Assembly (NCBI GenBank): GCA_913063005.1 | Contig: CAJXZI010000063.1 | Coordinates: 1-9,007 of the forward strand | DNA length: 9,007 nt | From: an uncultured Halieaceae bacterium | GTDB taxonomy: Bacteria > Pseudomonadota > Gammaproteobacteria > Pseudomonadales > Halieaceae | Reading direction: 5' to 3' | Part shown: positions 1 to 6,616 of the stretch, in pieces | Numbering within the stretch: the stretch's first letter is position 1 | Layout: each line of letters starts with the position of its first letter | The notes under the pieces: model-generated | Database searches by the model: none | The model's input: the letters and a program-made list of their open reading frames with translations, nothing else | Told to the model about the DNA's origin: nothing | Made by a program: the position numbers and the translations under genes

Positions 1-7
1 TACCGCA

Positions 8-1552
8 ATGAATGGCGCAGACTTACTTATCAAAAAATTAGCTGATGCGGGTGTCACAGCCTGTTTTGCAAATCCCGGCACGTCGGAAATGCAGCTTGTG
101 GCCGCACTCGATAAGGAGCCTAGAATCAGAGCCGTTTTGGGGCTTTTTGAAGGCGTGGTCACAGGCGCTGCCGATGGCTTCGCGCGCATGACTGATACGC
201 CGGCGCTGACACTGCTGCACCTGGGTCCCGGCTACGCAAACGGAATTGCCAACCTGCACAATGCGTCACGCGCGCGAGTGCCGGTACTCAACATGATCGG
301 TGACCACGCCACACACCACCTTGAACTCGATGCCCCTCTAACGTCAGATATAGATGGACTGACATCAGCTGTGTGCGCCTGGACAGGCGTATCGACGAGC
401 TCAGATGATCTACCCGAGGTTGGCCTTGCTGCATGGCAGGCGAGCATGACCTATCCCGGTCAAGTCACGGCCTTTGTTGCGCCCGCGAACCACGCGTGGG
501 ATCCAGCAACTTCGGACGCAGATATTCCGGTTGTGCCGGCACCGGACACAGTGAGTGACGAACAAATTTTAGAAGCGGCAGATTCACTTCGAAATAGCGA
601 TTGCGCAGCGCTTTTCATGGGTGGTCACGCGCTGAGAGAGGATGGACTTATTCAGGCGGGTCGTATTGCTGAAGCAACAGGTGCAAGACTCATCACCGAA
701 ACCTTTTTCACCCGCCAACAGCGTGGCGCGGGGAGAGTCGAGACCGAACGACTCCCCTATTTTGGTGAGATGGCAGCTGAACACCTAAAGGGCTTGGATA
801 CGCTGGTGATTGTCGGAAGCAAACCGCCCGTATCGTTTTTTGCTTATCCTGGAAAACCGGGATGGCTATCGCCTGACGATGCCAATCTTCTTCAAATGGG
901 AGATCACAGCGTTGATGCGATCGATACGCTGACCCGCATTGCAGACGCGCTCGAAGCACCCGTTGAGGTGACCAAAGTCGCTCAGCGCGTGCAGCATGAC
1001 CTCGAGTCGGGCCCCATTAACGCGGTCGAACTCGGCAAAGTCATTGCTAACCGCCTACCAGAGAATGCGATCGTCTCGGATGAAGGTGCGACTAACGGCT
1101 TGGGTGCCTTTTTGATGACCGGAAACGCAGCACCACACGACTGGCTGACGCTTACAGGCGGTGCTATCGGTCAAGGCCTACCACTCGCCTTAGGCGCTGC
1201 CGTCGCCTGCCCCGATCGTAAAGTGCTCGCACTCGAAGCTGATGGCTCCGCGATGTACACGGTTCAAGCGCTGTGGACAATGGTGCGAGAGGATCTCGAT
1301 GTGACCGTGCTTATCCTCAATAACGGCTCTTACGCCATTCTCAATATCGAGCTTGCACGAGTCGGTGTTGAGCAACCAGGCCCGACAGCACTTTCGCTAC
1401 TAGACCTTACAAACCCCGCTATCCAGTGGACGGATATTGCAAAGGGTATGGGTATGGCGGCAGAGCGCGTGGATACAGTTGATACGCTTGATGATGCCGT
1501 GGCGCGCGCCATGGATGAGCGCGGTCCGCGGCTTATCGAAGTCATTTTATGA
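8..1552 (+). CDS. Thiamine-diphosphate-dependent enzyme, acetolactate synthase large subunit-like (function unproven)
   Basis: A 514-residue protein with the three-part fold order of the ThDP decarboxylase superfamily. The N-terminal pyrimidine-binding domain (about 1-165) has the NPGTSE turn at 22-27, the cofactor-activating glutamate E48 in LFEGVVTGAADGFAR, and H71 in LLHLGPG, which lines up with the active-site His70 of benzoylformate decarboxylase. A central domain follows (about 185-320). The C-terminal pyrophosphate domain has the metal/diphosphate motif as ADGS (411-414) followed by N438-N439; the usual first Gly of GDG is Ala. At 514 residues it is nearer benzoylformate decarboxylase than true acetohydroxyacid synthase (about 570), and no regulatory small subunit gene follows. 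The reaction is therefore not established: decarboxylation or carboligation of a 2-oxo acid is the family expectation. The start fits the family N-terminus (MNGADLLIKKL), but only seven bases precede it, so the ribosome site is outside view. It is probably cytoplasmic, with no signal peptide. The next gene is 175 bases away and probably transcribed separately. Confidence 0.88.
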   Translation: MNGADLLIKKLADAGVTACFANPGTSEMQLVAALDKEPRIRAVLGLFEGVVTGAADGFARMTDTPALTLLHLGPGYANGIANLHNASRARVPVLNMIGDHATHHLELDAPLTSDIDGLTSAVCAWTGVSTSSDDLPEVGLAAWQASMTYPGQVTAFVAPANHAWDPATSDADIPVVPAPDTVSDEQILEAADSLRNSDCAALFMGGHALREDGLIQAGRIAEATGARLITETFFTRQQRGAGRVETERLPYFGEMAAEHLKGLDTLVIVGSKPPVSFFAYPGKPGWLSPDDANLLQMGDHSVDAIDTLTRIADALEAPVEVTKVAQRVQHDLESGPINAVELGKVIANRLPENAIVSDEGATNGLGAFLMTGNAAPHDWLTLTGGAIGQGLPLALGAAVACPDRKVLALEADGSAMYTVQALWTMVREDLDVTVLILNNGSYAILNIELARVGVEQPGPTALSLLDLTNPAIQWTDIAKGMGMAAERVDTVDTLDDAVARAMDERGPRLIEVIL

Positions 1553-1649
1553 AAATAAAAACGGCCTAACGAAGCATGTCGCTACGAGTCATCGCGCCAT
1601 TGGTTGTGGCGGCTAAAGATGAAAACAGCCACGGCAAATAGGCACAACT

Positions 1650-1681
1650 GAGACAAACCCAACAAATAAGCGAGACAAACC
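1650..1681. repeat. Two direct copies of GAGACAAACC upstream of the efflux operon
   Basis: GAGACAAACC occurs at 1650-1659 and again, identically, at 1672-1681. The 22-base period is about two helical turns, so both copies lie on the same DNA face. Each copy is followed within a few bases by AAATAA. The pair sits 46-78 bases before the adaptor ATG, upstream of the predicted -10 box. This is a plausible operator or activator site for the efflux operon, but no regulator gene is visible and the role is inferred. The rest of the 1553-1727 gap holds no gene that I can support. Confidence 0.45.
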
Positions 1682-1715
1682 AAAAATAACAGGCTGGGAT
1701 TTACGGGATTTCTCG

Positions 1716-1721
1716 TATACT
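1716..1721 (+). promoter_or_regulatory. Possible -10 box (TATACT) of the efflux operon
   Basis: TATACT matches the sigma-70 -10 consensus at five of six positions. No good -35 hexamer lies 16-18 bases upstream (the sequence there is around GGCTGGGA), which would suit an activator-dependent promoter using the repeats just upstream. Transcription from this box would start about where the adaptor ATG begins (1728), leaving almost no 5' leader. Confidence is limited because short -10 matches occur by chance. Confidence 0.35.
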
Positions 1722-1727
1722 TCGTCG

Positions 1728-2852
1728 ATGCGAGACTTCCTAACGTCAAAGATCAGAATCTTTTCAGCCGCCCTCACAGCGACCGCATTACTTGCTGCCT
1801 GTTCATCAGAGGAAGAGACACAGTCGCAGAGTCAGCGTGGCTCATGGGGCTCCAGAGAGCTACCCGTCACCACAGCTCAAATCGAGCGAGCCCCTCTGAT
1901 CGACTCCATAAAATCTGTTGGTACAGCCCGCGCACGGCAGAGCGTGACGCTTTACCCGGAAAGCGCGGGAGTGGTGACCTTCGCGAAGCTCGCGCCCGAT
2001 GTATCCGTTGCGCAGGGTGAAGTACTGCTCAAACTCGACGATAGGGATCAAGTGCTTGCTGTTCGACAGGCGGAGGTTGAATTAGCGGAAGCGAAGCGAA
2101 TGCTTCAGAGGTATATATCACTCAATATGACCGAAGCAAACATTCCCCAGAGTACGATCGATACTGCACAGAGTAACGTCGACCTTGCGGAAATTCGGCT
2201 GTCACAAGCCAGGGTTGAGCTGTCCCGACGCGTGGTGACCGCACCTTTCTCGGGCCGTATTGGTATCACAGACGTTGAGATTGGAGATCGAGTTGATACG
2301 TCAACTGTCGTTACAACACTCGACGATCGGAGCGTATTACTTGTCGACTTCACCGTACCAGAGAGCTTTATTGGCAAAATCGTGACAGGTCTCAAAGTGG
2401 ATGCACGGCAGTGGGAATCACCCGATGACAACACCCAGGGAGAAATCATTGCGGTTGACTCGAGAGTGGACTCAGCAACCCGCGCCTTTCGCGCCAGAGC
2501 AGCTATTGATAACAGCTCGGACAGTCTACGCCCTGGCATGGCTTTTGAGATCGACGCCTCGATCTCAAAAGGCGAATACTTAAGCGTGCCCGAGCTAGCG
2601 GTTCAATGGGGTGCGGATGGACCCTATGTCTGGTCAGCGACTGGCGATCGCGCGACGCGAAGCCCTGTTGAAATGGTCCGTCGAGTTGATGGACGCATGT
2701 TGATACGTGGTGATGTTCTCGAGGGGCAGCGCGTCATCCTCGAAGGTATTCAAAGCGTGCGGCCAGGTATGAAGATTAACGATCTTTCCTCGAGCCAGAT
2801 CTCAGCAAAGCCCAAAACCGATGATGTGACCCGAAGCAGTCAGGGATCATGA
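1728..2852 (+). CDS. RND efflux system periplasmic adaptor lipoprotein (membrane fusion protein)
   Basis: A 374-residue HlyD/AcrA-type adaptor that bridges the inner-membrane pump and an outer-membrane channel. The N-terminus is a lipoprotein signal: basic residues R2, K8 and R10, a hydrophobic stretch 11-23, and lipobox L22-A23-A24-C25, so C25 should be acylated and anchored in the inner membrane. A polar linker follows. The split lipoyl domain lies at about 70-104 and 168-198 (VVTAPFSGRIG at 169-179) and flanks an alpha-hairpin coiled coil at about 105-167. The beta-barrel (about 200-280) contains RPGM at 268-271, and the membrane-proximal domain follows (about 285-350). The last 20 or so residues are polar and probably disordered. 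No Shine-Dalgarno sequence precedes the ATG, and no other in-frame start fits the signal peptide. The permease gene follows after 38 bases, making a typical adaptor-pump operon. The substrate cannot be read from the sequence. Confidence 0.93.
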   Translation: MRDFLTSKIRIFSAALTATALLAACSSEEETQSQSQRGSWGSRELPVTTAQIERAPLIDSIKSVGTARARQSVTLYPESAGVVTFAKLAPDVSVAQGEVLLKLDDRDQVLAVRQAEVELAEAKRMLQRYISLNMTEANIPQSTIDTAQSNVDLAEIRLSQARVELSRRVVTAPFSGRIGITDVEIGDRVDTSTVVTTLDDRSVLLVDFTVPESFIGKIVTGLKVDARQWESPDDNTQGEIIAVDSRVDSATRAFRARAAIDNSSDSLRPGMAFEIDASISKGEYLSVPELAVQWGADGPYVWSATGDRATRSPVEMVRRVDGRMLIRGDVLEGQRVILEGIQSVRPGMKINDLSSSQISAKPKTDDVTRSSQGS

Positions 2853-2890
2853 GATTGACTTGTGCCAAGCCCTGCTTCTGAGACTCGCGC

Positions 2891-5800
2891 ATGAAGACCA
2901 CCCTAAATAAGTTCGCAGGTACCGGACTACCCGCACTCGGGGTGAAGCGCCCCTGGTTAGTCGCGGTGATGAACTTATTAATCGCCATCGCGGGTCTCGT
3001 CGCCGTATTCGCTATCGAGGTGCGCGAGCTACCCGACGTTGACGAACCCGTCGTTAACGTGCGAGCAAACTTTCCTGGCGCATCGCCTGAGACAATGGAC
3101 GGTGAGGTCACCCGAATTTTAGAAGGCGCCGTTGCTCGGGTGAGCGGGGTCAAAGAAGTCAATTCCAACAGCGAGGAAGGCAACACCCGAATACGCGCGG
3201 TGTTTAACCCGAGCTCCGATGTCGACCGAGCTGCGGCCGATGTGCGCGAGGCGATCAGCCGTGTTCAGCGCCAACTCCCGGACAATGTCGAGCAGCTGGC
3301 GGTCTTCAAAGCGGACGAAGATGCGGAAGAAATCATGCGGGTTGCGGTCCTGGCTGAGGGCATGTCGGAGCAAGATCTTGCAACGGTGGTAGAACGGGAC
3401 GTCGTGCCTGCCTTTATCTCGCTCCCAGGTGTGGCCGACGTCCCCCTGTTTGGATCGCGACGCCAAATCCTTCGCGTAGAACTCGATCCGGGGCGGCTCA
3501 GCACTTACGGTCTGACCGTAACTGATGTCAGAGCAGTGCTCGCTCAGGCGCCTCTGGATGTCCCTGCGGGCAGCTTCAAGACGAGCGACCAAACCCTGCT
3601 GGTACGGGCCGATGCAGCGGTAGACTCGGAAGACGACATTGGCAACCTGTTACTCACCGACAAAGTGCGCTTGAGAGACGTTGCCAGAATCGCTTACACC
3701 CCCGATGATGCCACCTCAATCGTAAGGCTCAACGGCCAACGGATTCTCGGTGTCGGCATCGTGCGTCAGGCTGGCTCAAACACCATCCAGATCTCAGAAG
3801 GCGCCCACAAAGCGGTCGAGCGCTTTAACGCGCAGCGCGATGACATCAAACTGCAAGTCATCTCTGACGAGGCAGTGTTTATTAACGGTGCTGTCACAGA
3901 GGTTTTGAGAACACTGGGCTTCTCTGTACTTATTGTGATTCTCACCATCCGCCTGTTCTCGGGCAGCTGGCGATTCACTTTGGTGCCTGCAGTGGCCATT
4001 CCGATATCCCTTCTGGGAACGCTCGCGGCGAGCTGGGTGCTTGGCTTCTCGATTAACATCCTGACACTGCTAGCTCTCGTATTGGCGACGGGACTGATTG
4101 TCGACGATGCCATTGTGGTTCTCGAAAGTATCCAGCGCCGGCAACAGCGTGGCGAGGGCACAAGTGCTTCTTCGGTGCTCGGCACGCAGTCGGTATTTTT
4201 CGCAGTCATTGCCACCACAATGGTTCTGGTCGCCGTCTTTGTACCCATCGCCTTCCTGCCTGGCACCTCGGGTCGCTTGTTTAGAGAGTTCGGACTTGTA
4301 CTAACAGTAGCAGTTGCAATCTCATCGTTTGTCGCCCTTTCGCTGGTTCCCGCGCTGATGGCGAGGTTAGGCAAGTCAGAACCAGCAGAGTCCAACATTG
4401 AGCGCTCAAAACCGAACGTCTTGCAGCGCGGTTATTCCGCGATTCTCTCAAAAGTCCTCAACTATCCGTGGACCTCGGCCTTTATTTCCGTTGCGATCGC
4501 AGGTCTTGCGGGCAGTGTATTTTCCGAGTTAGAGAGCGAGATTCTGCCCACCGAAGACCGTGGGAAGATCAACATGTTCGCCCGAGGTCCTGCCGGTGTC
4601 GGCTTGCCTTACACGGAGCGTCAAGCCGATCAGATCGAAGCCATATTCCAGCCCTACCTCGACTCGGGCATCATCGACCGCCTCTACAGCGTTGCCGGTC
4701 GGTGGGACCCCAATATTATTTACTTGGTAGGCACGTTAAAGCCCTGGGAAGAACGCGACATCTCACAACAGGAAATTGCGGCAGAAATTCAACCAAAACT
4801 GAGCGAACTCCCCGGCGTCACCGCACGGGTGTATGGCAGCAACAGCCTGAATATGCGCGGTGCATGGCGCGGTGGCATACAGTTTGTCTTGCTCGGCAGT
4901 GATTACGAAGAGATCTATGATGCCGCCCGCGTCTACGCTGACGCGATTCGGGAGAGACTTACAAGCGTCTCAAATCCTCGAATCGATTACACCCCGTCGC
5001 AAGCTCAGGTCGCGATCCGCATAGATCGCGAGCGACTCGCCGACCTAAACGTGTCTATTGATGAGTTAGCTCAGACCCTCCGAGTCATGGTAGACGGCGT
5101 GCAAGTCGTCGATTTAAACGGTCGAGACCAGTCGATTCCTATCGTCTTGAAAGCGGGTAAAAACCGTATTCAGGGACCCAATGATCTTGTGAACTTGTTC
5201 GTTCGATCACAGGATGGGCAACTCATCCCGCTCGCTTCCTTGGTAACTGTTGTGGAAGAAGGTGTCCCGGACGAATTGAGACGCTTGTACCAACGGCGGT
5301 CTATCAGTATCGATATGCAAACTGTTGAGGGCGTGGACTTACAAACAGCGGTGGATGATCTAACCGCCTTGGCACGCGAGGTAGTGCCGCCAAGTATCAC
5401 GGTCGTACCCGAGGGTGAAGCCGCGCGATTGGGCGAGTCACGACGTGACTCACTGTACGCTTATGGTCTCGCACTCTTAATCGTCTTCCTTGTTCTCGTT
5501 GCGCAGTTTGAAAGCCTCACCTCCGCGCTTGTGATCATGACCATCGTGCCCTTCGGACTCGCAGCGGCCATTTTCGCTCTGTTCATTACAGGTACATCGC
5601 TGAACGTTTACTCGCAGGTGGGTTTAGTGATGCTTATCGGTTTGATCGCAAAGAACGGTATCCTGCTCGTCGAATTTGCCGACCAACAAAGAGACGCGGG
5701 CGCCAACGTAAGAGAGGCGATCGAGAGGGCGGCCAATATTCGCCTGCGGCCTATTGCCATGACCCTCATATCAACTGTCTTAGGTGCTCTCCCCCTGATC

Positions 5801-5992
5801 CTGTCATCAGGGCCAGGATCAGAAGCGAGGGAAGCCGTTGGCTGGGTTGTCTTTGGTGGCTTGGGCCTGGCAGCGTTTTTTACACTGTTCCTGACTCCGG
5901 TGATTTATCTCGGAGTGGCTCGATTCTCTAAACCCCGCGCAGATGCACAGCAAAAACTTGAGCAAGAGTTGCAAGTCGCGAGCGATCTGTAG
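2891..5992 (+). CDS. RND efflux permease, AcrB/MexB-like inner-membrane proton antiporter
   Basis: A 1033-residue pump subunit of the hydrophobe/amphiphile efflux (HAE) type, full length for the family (about 1020-1050). It should form a homotrimer that captures substrate from the periplasm or membrane and passes it, driven by protons, through the adaptor to an outer-membrane channel. TM1 is at about 21-41, followed by the first large periplasmic domain, a helix bundle from about 331 to 490, a second periplasmic loop that opens near ILPTEDRG (551-558), and the last helix bundle from about 855 to 1015. The proton-relay residues are intact: D405 and D406 in GLIVDDAIVV (AcrB D407/D408), K921 in GLIAKNGILLVEF (AcrB K940), and R951/R953 in IRLRPIAMT. 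The ribosome site is weak (GAG about eight bases before ATG), so translation may depend on the adaptor gene 38 bases upstream. No TolC-like channel gene is nearby, so an unlinked channel is probably used. The substrate is unknown. Confidence 0.95.
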   Translation: MKTTLNKFAGTGLPALGVKRPWLVAVMNLLIAIAGLVAVFAIEVRELPDVDEPVVNVRANFPGASPETMDGEVTRILEGAVARVSGVKEVNSNSEEGNTRIRAVFNPSSDVDRAAADVREAISRVQRQLPDNVEQLAVFKADEDAEEIMRVAVLAEGMSEQDLATVVERDVVPAFISLPGVADVPLFGSRRQILRVELDPGRLSTYGLTVTDVRAVLAQAPLDVPAGSFKTSDQTLLVRADAAVDSEDDIGNLLLTDKVRLRDVARIAYTPDDATSIVRLNGQRILGVGIVRQAGSNTIQISEGAHKAVERFNAQRDDIKLQVISDEAVFINGAVTEVLRTLGFSVLIVILTIRLFSGSWRFTLVPAVAIPISLLGTLAASWVLGFSINILTLLALVLATGLIVDDAIVVLESIQRRQQRGEGTSASSVLGTQSVFFAVIATTMVLVAVFVPIAFLPGTSGRLFREFGLVLTVAVAISSFVALSLVPALMARLGKSEPAESNIERSKPNVLQRGYSAILSKVLNYPWTSAFISVAIAGLAGSVFSELESEILPTEDRGKINMFARGPAGVGLPYTERQADQIEAIFQPYLDSGIIDRLYSVAGRWDPNIIYLVGTLKPWEERDISQQEIAAEIQPKLSELPGVTARVYGSNSLNMRGAWRGGIQFVLLGSDYEEIYDAARVYADAIRERLTSVSNPRIDYTPSQAQVAIRIDRERLADLNVSIDELAQTLRVMVDGVQVVDLNGRDQSIPIVLKAGKNRIQGPNDLVNLFVRSQDGQLIPLASLVTVVEEGVPDELRRLYQRRSISIDMQTVEGVDLQTAVDDLTALAREVVPPSITVVPEGEAARLGESRRDSLYAYGLALLIVFLVLVAQFESLTSALVIMTIVPFGLAAAIFALFITGTSLNVYSQVGLVMLIGLIAKNGILLVEFADQQRDAGANVREAIERAANIRLRPIAMTLISTVLGALPLILSSGPGSEAREAVGWVVFGGLGLAAFFTLFLTPVIYLGVARFSKPRADAQQKLEQELQVASDL

Positions 5993-5994
5993 GC

Positions 5995-6025
5995 TCATCC
6001 TCAGAAAAACTTATTCTGCGGATGA
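5995..6025 (+). other. Hairpin just after the efflux permease, possible terminator or 3' stabiliser
   Basis: TCATCC (5995-6000) and CAGAA (6002-6006) pair with TTCTG (6014-6018) and GGATGA (6020-6025). This gives 11 base pairs with a single T/C mismatch and a seven-base loop. It begins two bases after the permease stop codon. No T tract follows, so it is not a classical intrinsic terminator. It could protect the mRNA 3' end or act together with Rho. It marks a boundary between the efflux operon and the molybdenum-enzyme operon. Confidence 0.45.
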
Positions 6026-6050
6026 AACTCGCATCTAGCTAGTGAACCTG

Positions 6051-6087
6051 TCTTTGCGTTTTATTTGTGCCACTATTGATGCAAAGA
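6051..6087. repeat. Inverted repeat TCTTTGC / GCAAAGA in the leader of the Mo-hydroxylase operon
   Basis: TCTTTGC (6051-6057) and its exact reverse complement GCAAAGA (6081-6087) are separated by 23 AT-rich bases. The element ends 10 bases before the ribosome binding site of the small subunit gene. TTGCGT inside the left arm resembles a -35 box, but no well-spaced -10 follows. It could be an operator with widely spaced half-sites, or a stem in the leader RNA. Chance cannot be excluded for seven-base arms. Confidence 0.3.
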
Positions 6088-6097
6088 AAAAGCCTCA

Positions 6098-6104
6098 GAG
6101 GTGA
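6098..6104 (+). promoter_or_regulatory. Strong ribosome binding site that sets the start of the small subunit at GTG 6110
   Basis: GAGGTGA matches the anti-Shine-Dalgarno sequence closely and lies five bases before GTG at 6110. The longer candidate start, GTG at 6101, lies inside this motif and so could not be served by it. Starting at 6110 also gives the N-terminus MPTIKING, which is typical of the family. Confidence 0.7.
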
Positions 6105-6109
6105 GACCT

Positions 6110-6616
6110 GTGCCAACCATAAAAATCAACGGGAAAAATCAATCTTTTGAGGGCATCGACCCCTCTATGCCTTTGTTGTGGGCCTTACGGGACCATGCCG
6201 GCATCCAAGGCGTCAAATATGGCTGTGGCGTCGGCCAATGCGGCGCTTGCACTGTGTGGCTTGATGGTTTCGCTACGCGATCATGTCAACTCACAATCGG
6301 TGCGCTCGATGGACGCTCTATCACAACGATTGAAGGTCTCGCCGGTAGAGATCTCCACCCCGTGCAACAAGCCTGGATCGACAACGACGTGGCACAGTGC
6401 GGTTACTGTCAGGCCGGTCAAATCATGTCAGCTGCCGCGCTTCTTGAGCGCAACCCCAGTCCATCGGATGACGAAATCGACGCGGCCATGGCGGGAAATA
6501 TCTGTCGATGCGGTACCTATGTTCGTATCAAATCAGCGATTAAAGCGGCGAGTGGCGTAATGACCGCTTCTGCTCTCTTCTACGATGCAACACAGTTAGA
6601 GGAGACCACGGCATGA
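6110..6616 (+). CDS. iorA: Mo-hydroxylase small subunit with two [2Fe-2S] clusters (isoquinoline 1-oxidoreductase alpha-like)
   Basis: A 168-residue iron-sulfur subunit that carries electrons away from the molybdenum centre of the following gene's product. The N-terminal plant-ferredoxin-type domain binds one [2Fe-2S] cluster through C39, C44, C47 (GCGVGQCGAC) and C59. The C-terminal four-helix domain binds the second through C97, C100 (QCGYC) and C132, C134 (NICRCG). All eight ligands are present. Start GTG 6110 is chosen over GTG 6101 because of the ribosome site at 6098-6104. The gene overlaps the large subunit gene by four bases (ATGA), which indicates translational coupling and equal dosage. 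The protein has no export signal of its own, although its partner has a Tat signal. The family includes isoquinoline 1-oxidoreductase and cytochrome-linked aldehyde dehydrogenases, so the gene symbol states the closest type, not a proven substrate. About 15 C-terminal residues look like a loose extension. Confidence 0.92.
   Translation: MPTIKINGKNQSFEGIDPSMPLLWALRDHAGIQGVKYGCGVGQCGACTVWLDGFATRSCQLTIGALDGRSITTIEGLAGRDLHPVQQAWIDNDVAQCGYCQAGQIMSAAALLERNPSPSDDEIDAAMAGNICRCGTYVRIKSAIKAASGVMTASALFYDATQLEETTA

Noticed and set aside
1595..1611. Hairpin CGCCA-N7-TGGCG after the ThDP enzyme gene as a terminator
   Set aside because: Only five base pairs and no T tract; too weak to call.
3766..4398. Long - strand open frame (210 codons) inside the permease gene
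   Set aside because: Low-complexity Ser/Thr/Ala-rich translation typical of an antisense shadow; the + strand frame has full RND motifs across the same bases.
4468..4902. Second + strand frame inside the permease gene
   Set aside because: Arg/His/Cys-rich translation with no recognisable domain, and it overlaps a well-supported permease region; a frame shadow.
6035..6042. CTAGCTAG palindrome between the operons
   Set aside because: Eight bases, single copy; nothing ties it to a known site.
6061..6073. TGGCAC on the - strand as a sigma-54 -24 element
   Set aside because: No TTGC follows at the required spacing, and no - strand gene starts there.
6054..6083. Sigma-70 promoter for iorAB with TTGCGT as -35
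   Set aside because: The -10 candidates (TATTGA at a 14-base spacer, GATGCA at an 18-base spacer) are poor or badly spaced, so the promoter cannot be placed.
6101..6109. N-terminal extension MRP on the small subunit from GTG 6101
   Set aside because: This GTG overlaps the ribosome binding site that serves GTG 6110, and the shorter start matches the family.
6147..6560. Alternative + frame overlapping iorA
   Set aside because: The iorA frame carries all eight cluster cysteines; the other frame shows no domain.
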